Below, piece after piece: positions 11,636-19,672 of a DNA stretch of 64,000 nucleotides (the first letter of the stretch is position 1; every line of letters starts with the position of its first letter). This stretch comes from Photobacterium aquimaris (GTDB lineage: Bacteria > Pseudomonadota > Gammaproteobacteria > Enterobacterales > Vibrionaceae), in assembly GCF_002954455.1 (NCBI RefSeq), contig NZ_MSCC01000001.1, forward strand, positions 757,205 to 821,204, written 5' to 3'. Below the pieces are notes generated by a model, which was given only the letters and a program-made list of their open reading frames with translations, was not told where the DNA came from and searched no databases. Made by a program: the position numbers and the translations under genes.

Positions 11636-13594
11636 TTAAGCCAATATATTAATTAATTTAGGGTGAAAATATTTCTGCTCAAGTTCATCAACGGGCATGG
11701 GTTTACTAAAGAAATATCCCTGACAATAATCAAAACCACATTGGTTGATATAATCAAGTTGTGCACGTGTTTCAACGCCCTCAGCCACAATTTTTAAGTT
11801 CAATTTCTCGCAAATGGCTTTTGTCGCTTCAATAATAACTTTGCTGCTTGTATGTTCACCTTGCACAAAACTTTGATCAAGTTTAACCGTACTGATTGGT
11901 AGATCATGTAACTGTGATAGGGATGAATAGCCAGTACCAAAATCATCTAAATATAACTCAATTCCCATCGCTGCAAGCGCATCTAAACACGGTTTGGTTT
12001 CACAGTAATCTTGGAGCATGGCTGATTCTGTGATTTCTAATGCAAGTAATGATGGGTTTATATTATATTGAAAGATCATCTGCTCAATAGTTTGCGCTAA
12101 AGTCGGTTGCAATTGTGCGCGTGATAAATTGATACTGATAATAAAAGGCTGCTGATAATGCTGAGTCCAATAGGCTAATTGCTGGCAAGCGCTGTGTAAA
12201 ATCCATAATCCTAGCGGCACAATTTGTCCCGTTTCTTCTGCTAATGGAATAAATTCAGCCGGTGAAACTTGACCTAATGATTCATCGTACCAACGGATCA
12301 GTGCTTCAAAACCTTTTAGTTGTTGTGTATTTAAGTCAATAATAGGTTGGTAATATAACTCAAAATCATTATTTTCAATTGCTTGAGATAAATGGTGACG
12401 CAGGGTCATTTTACGATATAACGCATCTGCCATTTCTTGTAAAAAAGGATAATAACAATTACGGCCTCGCTGTTTTGCGCGGTGCATTGCCATATCTGCT
12501 TGAGTGACGAGAGTATCAAAATTATTGGCGTCATCAGGATAGTTGGATGTACCTATACTACAGCTAATTGAAAGTTCACCAATATCTTTAATATGAAATG
12601 GTCGATTTAATGTTTCTATTATTTGATTAGCAAAATAAGCGAGAGTGGTATAATTACGCTTCTCGATTTGAATAATAAACTCATCACCACCAAAGCGTGC
12701 CACGAGTCCTCTGTCTTTGACAATATTTAACAGTCGTATTGCAACAGCACGCAGTAATTTATCTCCTGCGGCATGGCCATAAGAATCGTTAACAAGTTTA
12801 AACCCGTCAAGGTCAAGAAACAGTAGGCTATAGTGTGATAAGTGATGATGACTCGCTTTTAGTGCAGCAGATACACCGCGACGATTCATTAGTCCGGTTA
12901 GATAATCATGATCAGCATTGTATTTTTCTTGATTGAGCTTTTCTTTATCTTTAGTGACATTAACCAGTTGCAGTAATAACTGTGAATTATCGCTTAGCCA
13001 TTTAGCTTCAATATCAAACCAATGATGACGTTGTCCCGTCCAACATAAGCGACTGCACTTGAAGTGATTATTTTTTTTTGCATCCTCGAGCCATTTTTTG
13101 GCAATGTCAGTATCGCCAATGAACTCCGAAAGGTCGCTTAATTTATTACTGAAGTGACTTGCAAAAGCATCGTTAGCGCTGATAAAACGACCAACATCAT
13201 TAAAAAGAAGTGCTAAATTTGAACAGTCAGAAAACGCAAGATCACGGCGTAGCGATGATTCATCTGCAATCACCTCAACCAACATTGCGATACGGCCATC
13301 ATCAAGCGGGATCCCTGAAAATAAACACAGCATGTTTTTAGTGATCTTTTTGGGATTGAAACGCCACCAAGTTTTAATGGTTTTGTTTGATTTAAAGGCA
13401 TGTTGGTATTCTAATAGTGTTGCACCAGCTGCAGCTGACATATCTTGACCTAAATCACGTTCTAAGAGCTCATCAATCGATGCAGCTTCCCACAAAGGGA
13501 GTGATTTATCATTTGCCCATAGGATTTTTTTATTATCAACATCAAAGACCCAAATTGGATTTTGAAGATAATGTAGAGGTGAGAAAGGATCCAT
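11636..13594 (-). CDS. PAS-GGDEF-EAL cyclic di-GMP signalling protein
   Basis: Cytosolic dual-domain c-di-GMP protein of 652 residues. Two PAS-like sensor regions (about 5-115 and 125-215) precede a GGDEF domain with an intact ARFGGDEF active site. The EAL domain that follows keeps the catalytic set: EALIRW, the Asn in SINLSRAQ, Glu in LEITESAM, DDFGTGYSS, Lys in VKLDQSF, Glu in VAEGVET and Gln in CQGYFF. Both synthesis and breakdown of c-di-GMP are thus possible from sequence. No membrane segment is seen. I prefer ATG 13594 over a TTG two codons upstream. The PAS ligand is unknown. Confidence 0.9.
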   Translation of the reverse strand: MDPFSPLHYLQNPIWVFDVDNKKILWANDKSLPLWEAASIDELLERDLGQDMSAAAGATLLEYQHAFKSNKTIKTWWRFNPKKITKNMLCLFSGIPLDDGRIAMLVEVIADESSLRRDLAFSDCSNLALLFNDVGRFISANDAFASHFSNKLSDLSEFIGDTDIAKKWLEDAKKNNHFKCSRLCWTGQRHHWFDIEAKWLSDNSQLLLQLVNVTKDKEKLNQEKYNADHDYLTGLMNRRGVSAALKASHHHLSHYSLLFLDLDGFKLVNDSYGHAAGDKLLRAVAIRLLNIVKDRGLVARFGGDEFIIQIEKRNYTTLAYFANQIIETLNRPFHIKDIGELSISCSIGTSNYPDDANNFDTLVTQADMAMHRAKQRGRNCYYPFLQEMADALYRKMTLRHHLSQAIENNDFELYYQPIIDLNTQQLKGFEALIRWYDESLGQVSPAEFIPLAEETGQIVPLGLWILHSACQQLAYWTQHYQQPFIISINLSRAQLQPTLAQTIEQMIFQYNINPSLLALEITESAMLQDYCETKPCLDALAAMGIELYLDDFGTGYSSLSQLHDLPISTVKLDQSFVQGEHTSSKVIIEATKAICEKLNLKIVAEGVETRAQLDYINQCGFDYCQGYFFSKPMPVDELEQKYFHPKLINILA

Positions 13595-13739
13595 CTCCAA
13601 CTTCTTTCTTTTTATTAAGGTGTTAATTTAAGTGAGGATAGCGGAAATAATACAGGTTAAACATACATTAATGATAACTAAGTGATATTAGTTCACGTTC
13701 TTACATTTAATTGACGGATATTTAACCGTGGTTGTGAAT

Positions 13740-13771
13740 AAAAATGCGGCTATCTATAGCCGCATTTTTAT
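13740..13771 (-). terminator. Terminator of tyrP
   Basis: Stem AAAAATGCGGCTA/TAGCCGCATTTTT with a short loop, at the 3' end of tyrP; T-rich on both strands. Confidence 0.85.
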
Positions 13772-13791
13772 ATGACGATATTATTAAACCA

Positions 13792-14997
13792 TTAACCGAC
13801 AGCGGGTATTATTCCAATCATTTGTAATAACTGTGCAGCAATAATAATTATGCCGATAATAGTGACAATACCTAAAGCCAGCGAGCCGCCTTTTACTACA
13901 TAAGCTGACTGATTCTTAACAGTCTTACGTTGTGCTCTAACCATCGCGACTGGTAAGAATATTGCTAAAATAACTAATGAAATAGCGGCATAACCGAGTG
14001 CCATAATAAACCCTTGTGGGTAAAACACAGCAAAAGCGAGCGGCGGTAAAAATGTAATTAAAGCCGTTTGTCCACGACCTGCTAGATGGTTACCACGATT
14101 AAGGGTATCAGCCAGAAAATCAAATAGTCCTAAGCTCACACCAAGGAATGAAGTCGCTAATGCAAGATCTGCAAAAATAGAGACCGACTGACCGACCATA
14201 GGATTATGCAGTAATTGACTTAAACTACCAATGAATGCGCCTAATGTCGTGTTAGCTATTAATTGTGGTTGTCCCATAATGCCTTGGCTAGCTAATTGCC
14301 ATAAAATGTACACCATTAATGGTAATGCAGAACCAAAGATCATGATTTTTCTCAAGGCCTTAATATCAATTCCTATGTATCGAACAATGGAAGGAATACT
14401 GCCATGAAAACCAAATGATGTGAAAATTACTGGCAATGCAGACAGAATTAATCCTTTTTCGATCGGCATTTCAACCAAATGTTGTCCCTGAACATGTGGT
14501 AGTAATAATCCAAGCATAACCGCAAGCGCTACTACTTTTGCTGTGAAAAGAATACGATTAACCATATCAACACTGTGCGTGCCGATTGATACCACACTAG
14601 CTATAGCAACCGTAAAAATAACAGCCCCTATTTGAGGCGCAATTGTTGTTCCTGTCCAAGTGGAGATTTTTTCACTTAATTGGCTTCCACCGCCTGCAAT
14701 GTAAGCAGCGCATAATGCGTAAAACAAGAAGAACATCGCTAATGTTGCGATAGTTTGACCCTTACGACCTAATAATTGATATGCCAAGGTGTTTAAAGTT
14801 GAAGAGGGATCCGCGTGTTGATGAACTTCCAGCATTAATAATGCGGTGTAGGTCATTAATGCCCAAATAGCGATCATGATGATTGTTGCAGTTGCAAAGC
14901 CTAATCCTGCTGATGCAAGAGGAAGGGCTAGCATACCTGCACCAATGGTGGTGCCTGCAATGATCAGCATACTGCCGAATGTTTTATTTAAAGACAT
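13792..14997 (-). CDS. tyrP: Tyrosine-specific permease TyrP
   Basis: Proton-coupled aromatic amino acid importer of the HAAAP family (TyrP/Mtr/TnaB) in the inner membrane, about 11 transmembrane helices. The N-terminal AGTTIGAGMLALPLA, the segment VIFTSFGFHGSIPSIVRY and FADLALATSFLGVSLGLFD agree best with E. coli TyrP rather than Mtr. The start is ATG 14997 with an AGGGAG ribosome site, giving 401 residues; the longer frame adds 32 residues with no homology. Two TyrR-type boxes and a TTGACA element lie upstream, and tyrR itself is at 56.7 kb, so tyrosine- or phenylalanine-dependent control by TyrR is likely. Confidence 0.9.
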   Translation of the reverse strand: MSLNKTFGSMLIIAGTTIGAGMLALPLASAGLGFATATIIMIAIWALMTYTALLMLEVHQHADPSSTLNTLAYQLLGRKGQTIATLAMFFLFYALCAAYIAGGGSQLSEKISTWTGTTIAPQIGAVIFTVAIASVVSIGTHSVDMVNRILFTAKVVALAVMLGLLLPHVQGQHLVEMPIEKGLILSALPVIFTSFGFHGSIPSIVRYIGIDIKALRKIMIFGSALPLMVYILWQLASQGIMGQPQLIANTTLGAFIGSLSQLLHNPMVGQSVSIFADLALATSFLGVSLGLFDFLADTLNRGNHLAGRGQTALITFLPPLAFAVFYPQGFIMALGYAAISLVILAIFLPVAMVRAQRKTVKNQSAYVVKGGSLALGIVTIIGIIIIAAQLLQMIGIIPAVG

Positions 14998-15106
14998 GAT
15001 TATGTCACTCCCTGAGGAAAAAAATGTACGTGGGAGGGGGTATAAATACACCTGTGGTCGCTCCCTATATATAAAAGCAGGCCACAGCGGCATAATCGAG
15101 ATGAAG

Positions 15107-15124
15107 TGTTTTAAAATGTTTACA
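15107..15124. promoter_or_regulatory. Weak TyrR box in the tyrP leader
   Basis: TGTTTTAAAATGTTTACA fits TGTAAA-N6-TTTACA perfectly in the right half and poorly in the left half. The invariant G and C, 14 bases apart, are kept. It lies downstream of the proposed tyrP promoter. Confidence 0.45.
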
Positions 15125-15245
15125 CCTAGATTGAGCCACTGTGGCTATCGATAGGCAGTATTAGGATGAATATTTCGCACTTTAAATCTCTCTTGACTAG
15201 ATAAAATAACAAATTAACAAGGTTTCAGCGTTGCTGTTAGCGGCT

Positions 15246-15274
15246 ACATTAACCATAGAGCGTATAACTGTCAA
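15246..15274 (-). promoter_or_regulatory. Candidate tyrP promoter
   Basis: On the minus strand a perfect TTGACA (-35, 15274-15269) is followed after 17 bases by TAATGT (poor -10). The -35 lies 13 bases downstream of the strong TyrR box, the arrangement expected for activation by TyrR. It would leave a leader of about 240 bases, with complementary segments GCCACAG (15081-15087) and CTGTGGC (15139-15145). Confidence 0.45.
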
Positions 15275-15287
15275 CTTATCTTTATTG

Positions 15288-15305
15288 TGTAAACTTTTAC
15301 TTACA
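15288..15305. promoter_or_regulatory. Strong TyrR box upstream of tyrP
   Basis: TGTAAACTTTTACTTACA differs from the TyrR consensus TGTAAA-N6-TTTACA at one position and keeps the essential G-N14-C. It lies just upstream of the TTGACA of the proposed tyrP promoter. The rest of the 428-base gap between tyrP and the next gene shows no coding signal. Confidence 0.7.
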
Positions 15306-15425
15306 GGTTGTGGTTATTGAATGATAAATAATCGATAATAAAGTCAATGCATAATATTCTATCTATGATTTCAGGTTAGGCATAAACTGTATTTAATAAT
15401 CAAGTTTTTATAGGGAATAACAACC

Positions 15426-16643
15426 ATGCTTAATATAGTGATGATCAGTACTGGTGAAGAAGTACTGTATGGTGATATTGCAGATACAAATGCTGCATGG
15501 TTATCAGCATTGTTTTTCGAGCAAGGTTTTGCAATGACACGCCGAGTGACGGTGGGTGATGATTATGAAGCATTGGCGAAAGAAATTGAGATGTGTAGTT
15601 TAAGTGCTGATATTGTGATCGTAAATGGTGGTTTAGGACCAACATCGGACGATTTGACAGCTGCATCTGCAGCAATGGCAGCTAATGTTGGACTTGAACA
15701 GTCCGACGCTTGGGTTGCTGAAATGACAACGAAATATCAGCAACTCGGGCGAGTAATGCCTGATGCGAACCTTAAACAGGCAATGCTACCTGAAGGTGCT
15801 AAATTAATTGATAATCCTGTCGGTACAGCTTGCGGTTTTATGATGCAATTAAATCGAGCATGGCTGTTTTTTACACCAGGAGTACCAAGTGAGTTTAAGG
15901 TCATGGTAAAGGATCAGATATTACCGCGGCTACAGACTATGTTTAATGTGGTAGATAGCAAGGTTTGCCATCGTCTTTATACTTATGGATTGTCAGAGTC
16001 TAGCATCAGTGATCTTTTTCAAGTATTGATATTGCCAGATGGATATAGCTTGGGCTATCGCTCATCGTTGCCTTTTATTGAAATTAAGTTATTTGCTCCT
16101 CAAAATGGCATACAAGTAACTGCGCTGTTATCACAAATGACAGCGTTACTTGGAGACAATATCGTTGGTGAAGGGGGTCCGTTACTCGAGACGATTGCGA
16201 GTTTATTACCTCAACAGGCGTCGTTAGCATTATCAGAACAAAGTTCTGGTGGGTTTGCGATTAATTGGCTTCAAGATGTACCAGCATTGAGCACAAAACT
16301 TGCTGTTAGTGAGGTTATGGCCGATAACATAGATGATCATGCTGAAGCGGAAGAATTATCAACATTAATTGCATTACGCGCTCAACGATTACATTTACAT
16401 GCGCCAGCAACTTATACCCTAACAACCGGGCCGTCATCCACTGACGGTAGCTTTATGCTGGGTCTTACAACGCCTGATGGTTGCTGGTGTCAGCAGTTGG
16501 TTTTTAAACGTCAATACAACAATTATAATCGACGTTGGATTATAGCAACGGTTATGTTTGATATGTTACGCCGCCATTTACAAGATAAAGAAGTCTTTGG
16601 TTGTTATGAATCATTAGATCGTATCGCAACTGAGACTCTATAA
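15426..16643 (+). CDS. yfaY: CinA-family protein, YfaY-like
   Basis: A 405-residue protein of the CinA/YfaY family. The N-terminal molybdopterin-binding-like (MoCF) fold is clear: STGEEVLYGDIADTNAAWL, VNGGLGPTSDDLTA and NPVGTACGF...FFTPGVPSEFKVM. The C-terminal half (about 250-400) is weakly conserved. In E. coli YfaY this part is CinA-like but lacks NMN deamidase activity, so no enzymatic role should be assumed here. ATG 15426 gives the family start (MLNIVMISTGEEV). It is transcribed alone, divergently from tyrP. Confidence 0.82.
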   Translation: MLNIVMISTGEEVLYGDIADTNAAWLSALFFEQGFAMTRRVTVGDDYEALAKEIEMCSLSADIVIVNGGLGPTSDDLTAASAAMAANVGLEQSDAWVAEMTTKYQQLGRVMPDANLKQAMLPEGAKLIDNPVGTACGFMMQLNRAWLFFTPGVPSEFKVMVKDQILPRLQTMFNVVDSKVCHRLYTYGLSESSISDLFQVLILPDGYSLGYRSSLPFIEIKLFAPQNGIQVTALLSQMTALLGDNIVGEGGPLLETIASLLPQQASLALSEQSSGGFAINWLQDVPALSTKLAVSEVMADNIDDHAEAEELSTLIALRAQRLHLHAPATYTLTTGPSSTDGSFMLGLTTPDGCWCQQLVFKRQYNNYNRRWIIATVMFDMLRRHLQDKEVFGCYESLDRIATETL

Positions 16644-16659
16644 TTAAAAACGTTTCCAG

Positions 16660-16686
16660 CCACAGTATCGATGGCTTTTTTTTGTT
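16660..16686 (+). terminator. Terminator after the CinA-family gene
   Basis: Short stem AGCCA...TGGCT followed by T8, about 20 bases past the stop codon. The stem is only 5 bp. Confidence 0.6.
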
Positions 16687-16850
16687 ATTTTGAATGCTGT
16701 ATTATTGCGGAAATAAATGATAGTATTCAATTAAATTGATAGCTAATCATTGCTAGTACGATTGAAAATGTGCTAATCCCAATGATGAGTTTCTCAGCAA
16801 TAAATAACCAAATTTCTGCAAATAAGCATATGTAAATTTAAGGAAAAATA

Positions 16851-17693
16851 ATGGCTTTTAAATTAAAAAAAGTAGTATTAGCGACATCAGTAATTTTATC
16901 GGCGCTAATGCTACAAGCTTGTAATGATAATGAAGCAACAGTAAAGGCACCTCAGCAACCAGCTGCAGTCGTTAAAGCAGAGCAAGTCAATATGAAACCA
17001 TTAGAAATCAGTGTTATCTATTTAGATCGCCGTATGTTGCCACCTGGTGCGGTGCTGAATGTTGCGCTTGAAGATGTATCTCTTGCAGATGCACCCTCTG
17101 TCACATTGAGTACTGAATCAATGGATATTGCCGGTGCACCACCTTATCCTGTTACGTTAAATTATGACGCAAATAAAATAAAAGCAAATCACCGCTATAA
17201 TGTGCGTGCAACAGTGAAGGTCGACAATAAATTAATTATGACTTCAACGGCAACAATGGATCCATTTTCCGTTGATGCAAAACAGCCATTAGAAGTTAAA
17301 CTAGATCGCGTTGCACCAGCTCAAAACACAACACCGCAAGCGGATCAACCAACACTTGCAGGCCCACAATGGCAATTAGTGACATTATCTGGTCAAACTG
17401 TACAACCTGGTGCTGGTGGTAATAATGCTTTTATTCAGTTTGATACAACAACAAATACAGTGAGTGGTTTTTCTGGCTGTAATAATTTCCATGGTACATT
17501 AACCGCGAAAACGTCATCAACGTTGACAGTAGGGCAAGCGGCATCAACACGTAAAATGTGTATGGAAGGAATGGAATTAGAACAAGCATTCCTAGCTGCA
17601 TTACCTGAATTTGCAAGTTATAGTATTAATAATGATATATTAAGTGTCAAAGATAATAATGCTAACACGATTGCGACGTTTAAAATAAAATAA
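16851..17693 (+). CDS. Lipoprotein with YbaY-like and META (HslJ-like) domains
   Basis: Predicted outer-membrane or periplasmic lipoprotein of 280 residues. The signal peptide ends in the lipobox LQAC (Cys24). A YbaY-type domain (about residues 50-155: ISVIYLDRRMLPPGAVLNV...LEDVSLAD) is followed by a Pro/Gln linker and a META/HslJ domain (about 170-280) with WQLVTLSG, FSGCNNFHG and the pattern TRKMCMEGMELE. META domains occur in envelope stress and heat-shock proteins such as HslJ. A strong AAGGA site precedes the ATG at 16851. The exact role is unknown. Confidence 0.82.
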   Translation: MAFKLKKVVLATSVILSALMLQACNDNEATVKAPQQPAAVVKAEQVNMKPLEISVIYLDRRMLPPGAVLNVALEDVSLADAPSVTLSTESMDIAGAPPYPVTLNYDANKIKANHRYNVRATVKVDNKLIMTSTATMDPFSVDAKQPLEVKLDRVAPAQNTTPQADQPTLAGPQWQLVTLSGQTVQPGAGGNNAFIQFDTTTNTVSGFSGCNNFHGTLTAKTSSTLTVGQAASTRKMCMEGMELEQAFLAALPEFASYSINNDILSVKDNNANTIATFKIK

Positions 17694-17706
17694 ATTTTCA
17701 ATAACA

Positions 17707-17758
17707 AATAAGCACAAGCGTAATAAAGATTTTTCTTTTTTACGCTTTTTTGCTTATT
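17707..17758 (+). terminator. Terminator after the META lipoprotein
   Basis: Nested stems AATAAGCA/TGCTTATT (outer) and AAGCGTAA/TTACGCTT (inner), with T6 after the inner stem. Confidence 0.75.
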
Positions 17759-17982
17759 AGTCTTTGAATGATAAATAAAAAAGTAGTGACATAGTTTATA
17801 TATTTAAAATGCGCAAAAAAAAGTTTATTTTTTCCATATGTGAAATTAAACATTCAAATATATCATTAACAAATAAACCGACATTAAAATTTTAAATTAT
17901 ACTTGTTTCGATATACGACAGTGATAAATAATTTTATCGGAATATTATCGTTATTAAAATAATTAATAAGGTAGTTTATGTT

Positions 17983-19305
17983 ATGAGTGGAAACAGTAAC
18001 AAAATGGGACTAATGGGGTTAACGACCATAGTTACCGTTAATATGATGGGTTCAGGAATAATATTATTACCCTCCAGTTTAGCTGCAACAGGAGGAATAG
18101 CATTACTTGCATGGGGTGTTACCGCAATAGGTGCATTGGCTATCGCTTATGCATTTGCTAAATGTGGCATGTATTGTAGTGACGATGGTGGTATGTCCGC
18201 CTATGCTGAAAAAGCACATGGTAAATCCAGTTTTTTTATTGCCTCTTATACTTATTATGTGTGTCTTGTTATTAGTGCTGTAGCTATTTCTGTTTCATGT
18301 GTCGGTTATTTAGAATATTTTATTCCGTGGTTAAAAGAAACGCCAATTCATACCTTTGTTGGCGTTATTGCTATCCTAATTATTACTATGTTCGCCAACG
18401 TGAAAGGCGCCAAAATAACCGGACAAATATCCACAATTACTGTGTGGGGTATTATAATTCCAGTACTTGGATTATCGATTATTGGTTGGTTTTGGTTTGA
18501 TTCGAAAATTTTTGAAGAAGCATGGAATCCCCATGATATATCAGTTGGCAGCGCAATTTATTCTGGAATGGCATTAACATTATGGGCATTTTTAGGCATT
18601 GAGTCGGCGGGTGCTAACTCAGGTACAGTTGAAAACCCTAAACGAAATGTTCCTTTAGCTTGTATGTTAGCCACTATCTTCTCTGCTGCAACGTATATTG
18701 CTTCCACTACAGTTATTCAAGGCATTATTCCGAACGATATTTTAGCAAAATCTGATTCGCCATTTGGGCTGGTGTTTGCACAAATGTTTAGCCCATTAGT
18801 AGGGGAAATTATTACTGCAATGGCGATTATGGCTTGTGTGGGGTCGCTACTTGGGTGGCAATTTACCAATGCTCAGGTATCAAAAGTTGCCGCTGATATG
18901 CGTTTATTTCCCAAAGTTTTTGGTGATGTAAATAAATATGATGCGCCATTTAAAGGCATGATGATCATGTTAGCTTTTGAATTACTACTTGCAGTAATGA
19001 CTATTTCTCCAACGTTATTAAAACAATTTAATGTATTAGTAAACTTAGCTGTATTTATTAATATGGTGCCTTATGTATTAGCGTTAACTGCTCTCGGAAT
19101 AATTATGAGACAAAGTAACGTTAGTAAGAAAGAATATAACAACGGTATATTTATTGGTTCAATTGCCGTGTTATATAGTATTTATGGTGCATATTCTACC
19201 GGTGAGGAAGCGGTATTTTATGGCGCTATTATTACATTGGTCGGTTATTTCTTCTATGGGTTTATTGCTAGCCGTGAAGCTATTAATAATAAAGTGTCAT
19301 CGTGA
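17983..19305 (+). CDS. PotE-type basic amino acid/polyamine antiporter
   Basis: APC-superfamily antiporter, 440 residues, 12 predicted transmembrane helices. It exchanges an imported basic amino acid for its decarboxylated amine. It is closest to E. coli PotE: NKMGLMGLTTIVTVNMMGSG, FAKCGM, GQISTITVWGIIIPVLGL, and conserved Trp/Glu in LWAFLGIESAGANSG and Trp in GSLLGWQFTNAQV. AdiC and CadB resemble it less. The next gene is an AdiA-type arginine decarboxylase only 55 bases downstream, so the natural exchange may be arginine for agmatine, although sequence similarity points to ornithine/putrescine. ATG 17983 follows AAGGTAG. Confidence 0.85.
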   Translation: MSGNSNKMGLMGLTTIVTVNMMGSGIILLPSSLAATGGIALLAWGVTAIGALAIAYAFAKCGMYCSDDGGMSAYAEKAHGKSSFFIASYTYYVCLVISAVAISVSCVGYLEYFIPWLKETPIHTFVGVIAILIITMFANVKGAKITGQISTITVWGIIIPVLGLSIIGWFWFDSKIFEEAWNPHDISVGSAIYSGMALTLWAFLGIESAGANSGTVENPKRNVPLACMLATIFSAATYIASTTVIQGIIPNDILAKSDSPFGLVFAQMFSPLVGEIITAMAIMACVGSLLGWQFTNAQVSKVAADMRLFPKVFGDVNKYDAPFKGMMIMLAFELLLAVMTISPTLLKQFNVLVNLAVFINMVPYVLALTALGIIMRQSNVSKKEYNNGIFIGSIAVLYSIYGAYSTGEEAVFYGAIITLVGYFFYGFIASREAINNKVSS

Positions 19306-19360
19306 GTTGTATCGTAATAAGCGAAATATTAATTATTAGTCTGATATTAAAGGATTGTAT

Positions 19361-19672
19361 ATGTTGAATTATGGTAAACATATGAGAGTATTAATTTTTG
19401 ATAACTCTCAAGCTACGGGAGTAGTTGCAAATGCTATTGACCGATTAGTTGAGCAATTTGAAGATGAATCAATTATTGTCGTCAAAGCATCTACTTATGA
19501 TGATTGCTACTCAATGCTCAATGTTAATATGGCGATTGACTGCTTTATGTTGACCTCCAGTATGACGGGTCAACAACAAGAAGAGAATGATATGTTCTTT
19601 TCTCTAATTGATAAATTGAATCAACGCCAACAAGGCGTGCCTGTTTTTTTACTCGCAGAACGTAAAAAATGA
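19361..19672 (+). CDS. adiA: AdiA-type arginine decarboxylase, N-terminal wing domain (separate frame)
   Basis: A 103-residue product matching only the first domain of biodegradative arginine decarboxylase AdiA, the CheY-like wing that mediates decamer assembly (IDCFMLTSSMTGQ, LNQRQQGVPVFLLAERKK). It ends at TGA 19670-19672 after an A6 run at 19664-19669. One extra A, or a -1 slip on AAA AAA, would fuse it to the next frame with exactly the spacing of E. coli AdiA (RKKMTLTVDRQL against REKALAAMDRDL). Start ATG 19361 follows AAAGGA; the family start corresponds to ATG 19382. Confidence 0.85.
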   Translation: MLNYGKHMRVLIFDNSQATGVVANAIDRLVEQFEDESIIVVKASTYDDCYSMLNVNMAIDCFMLTSSMTGQQQEENDMFFSLIDKLNQRQQGVPVFLLAERKK

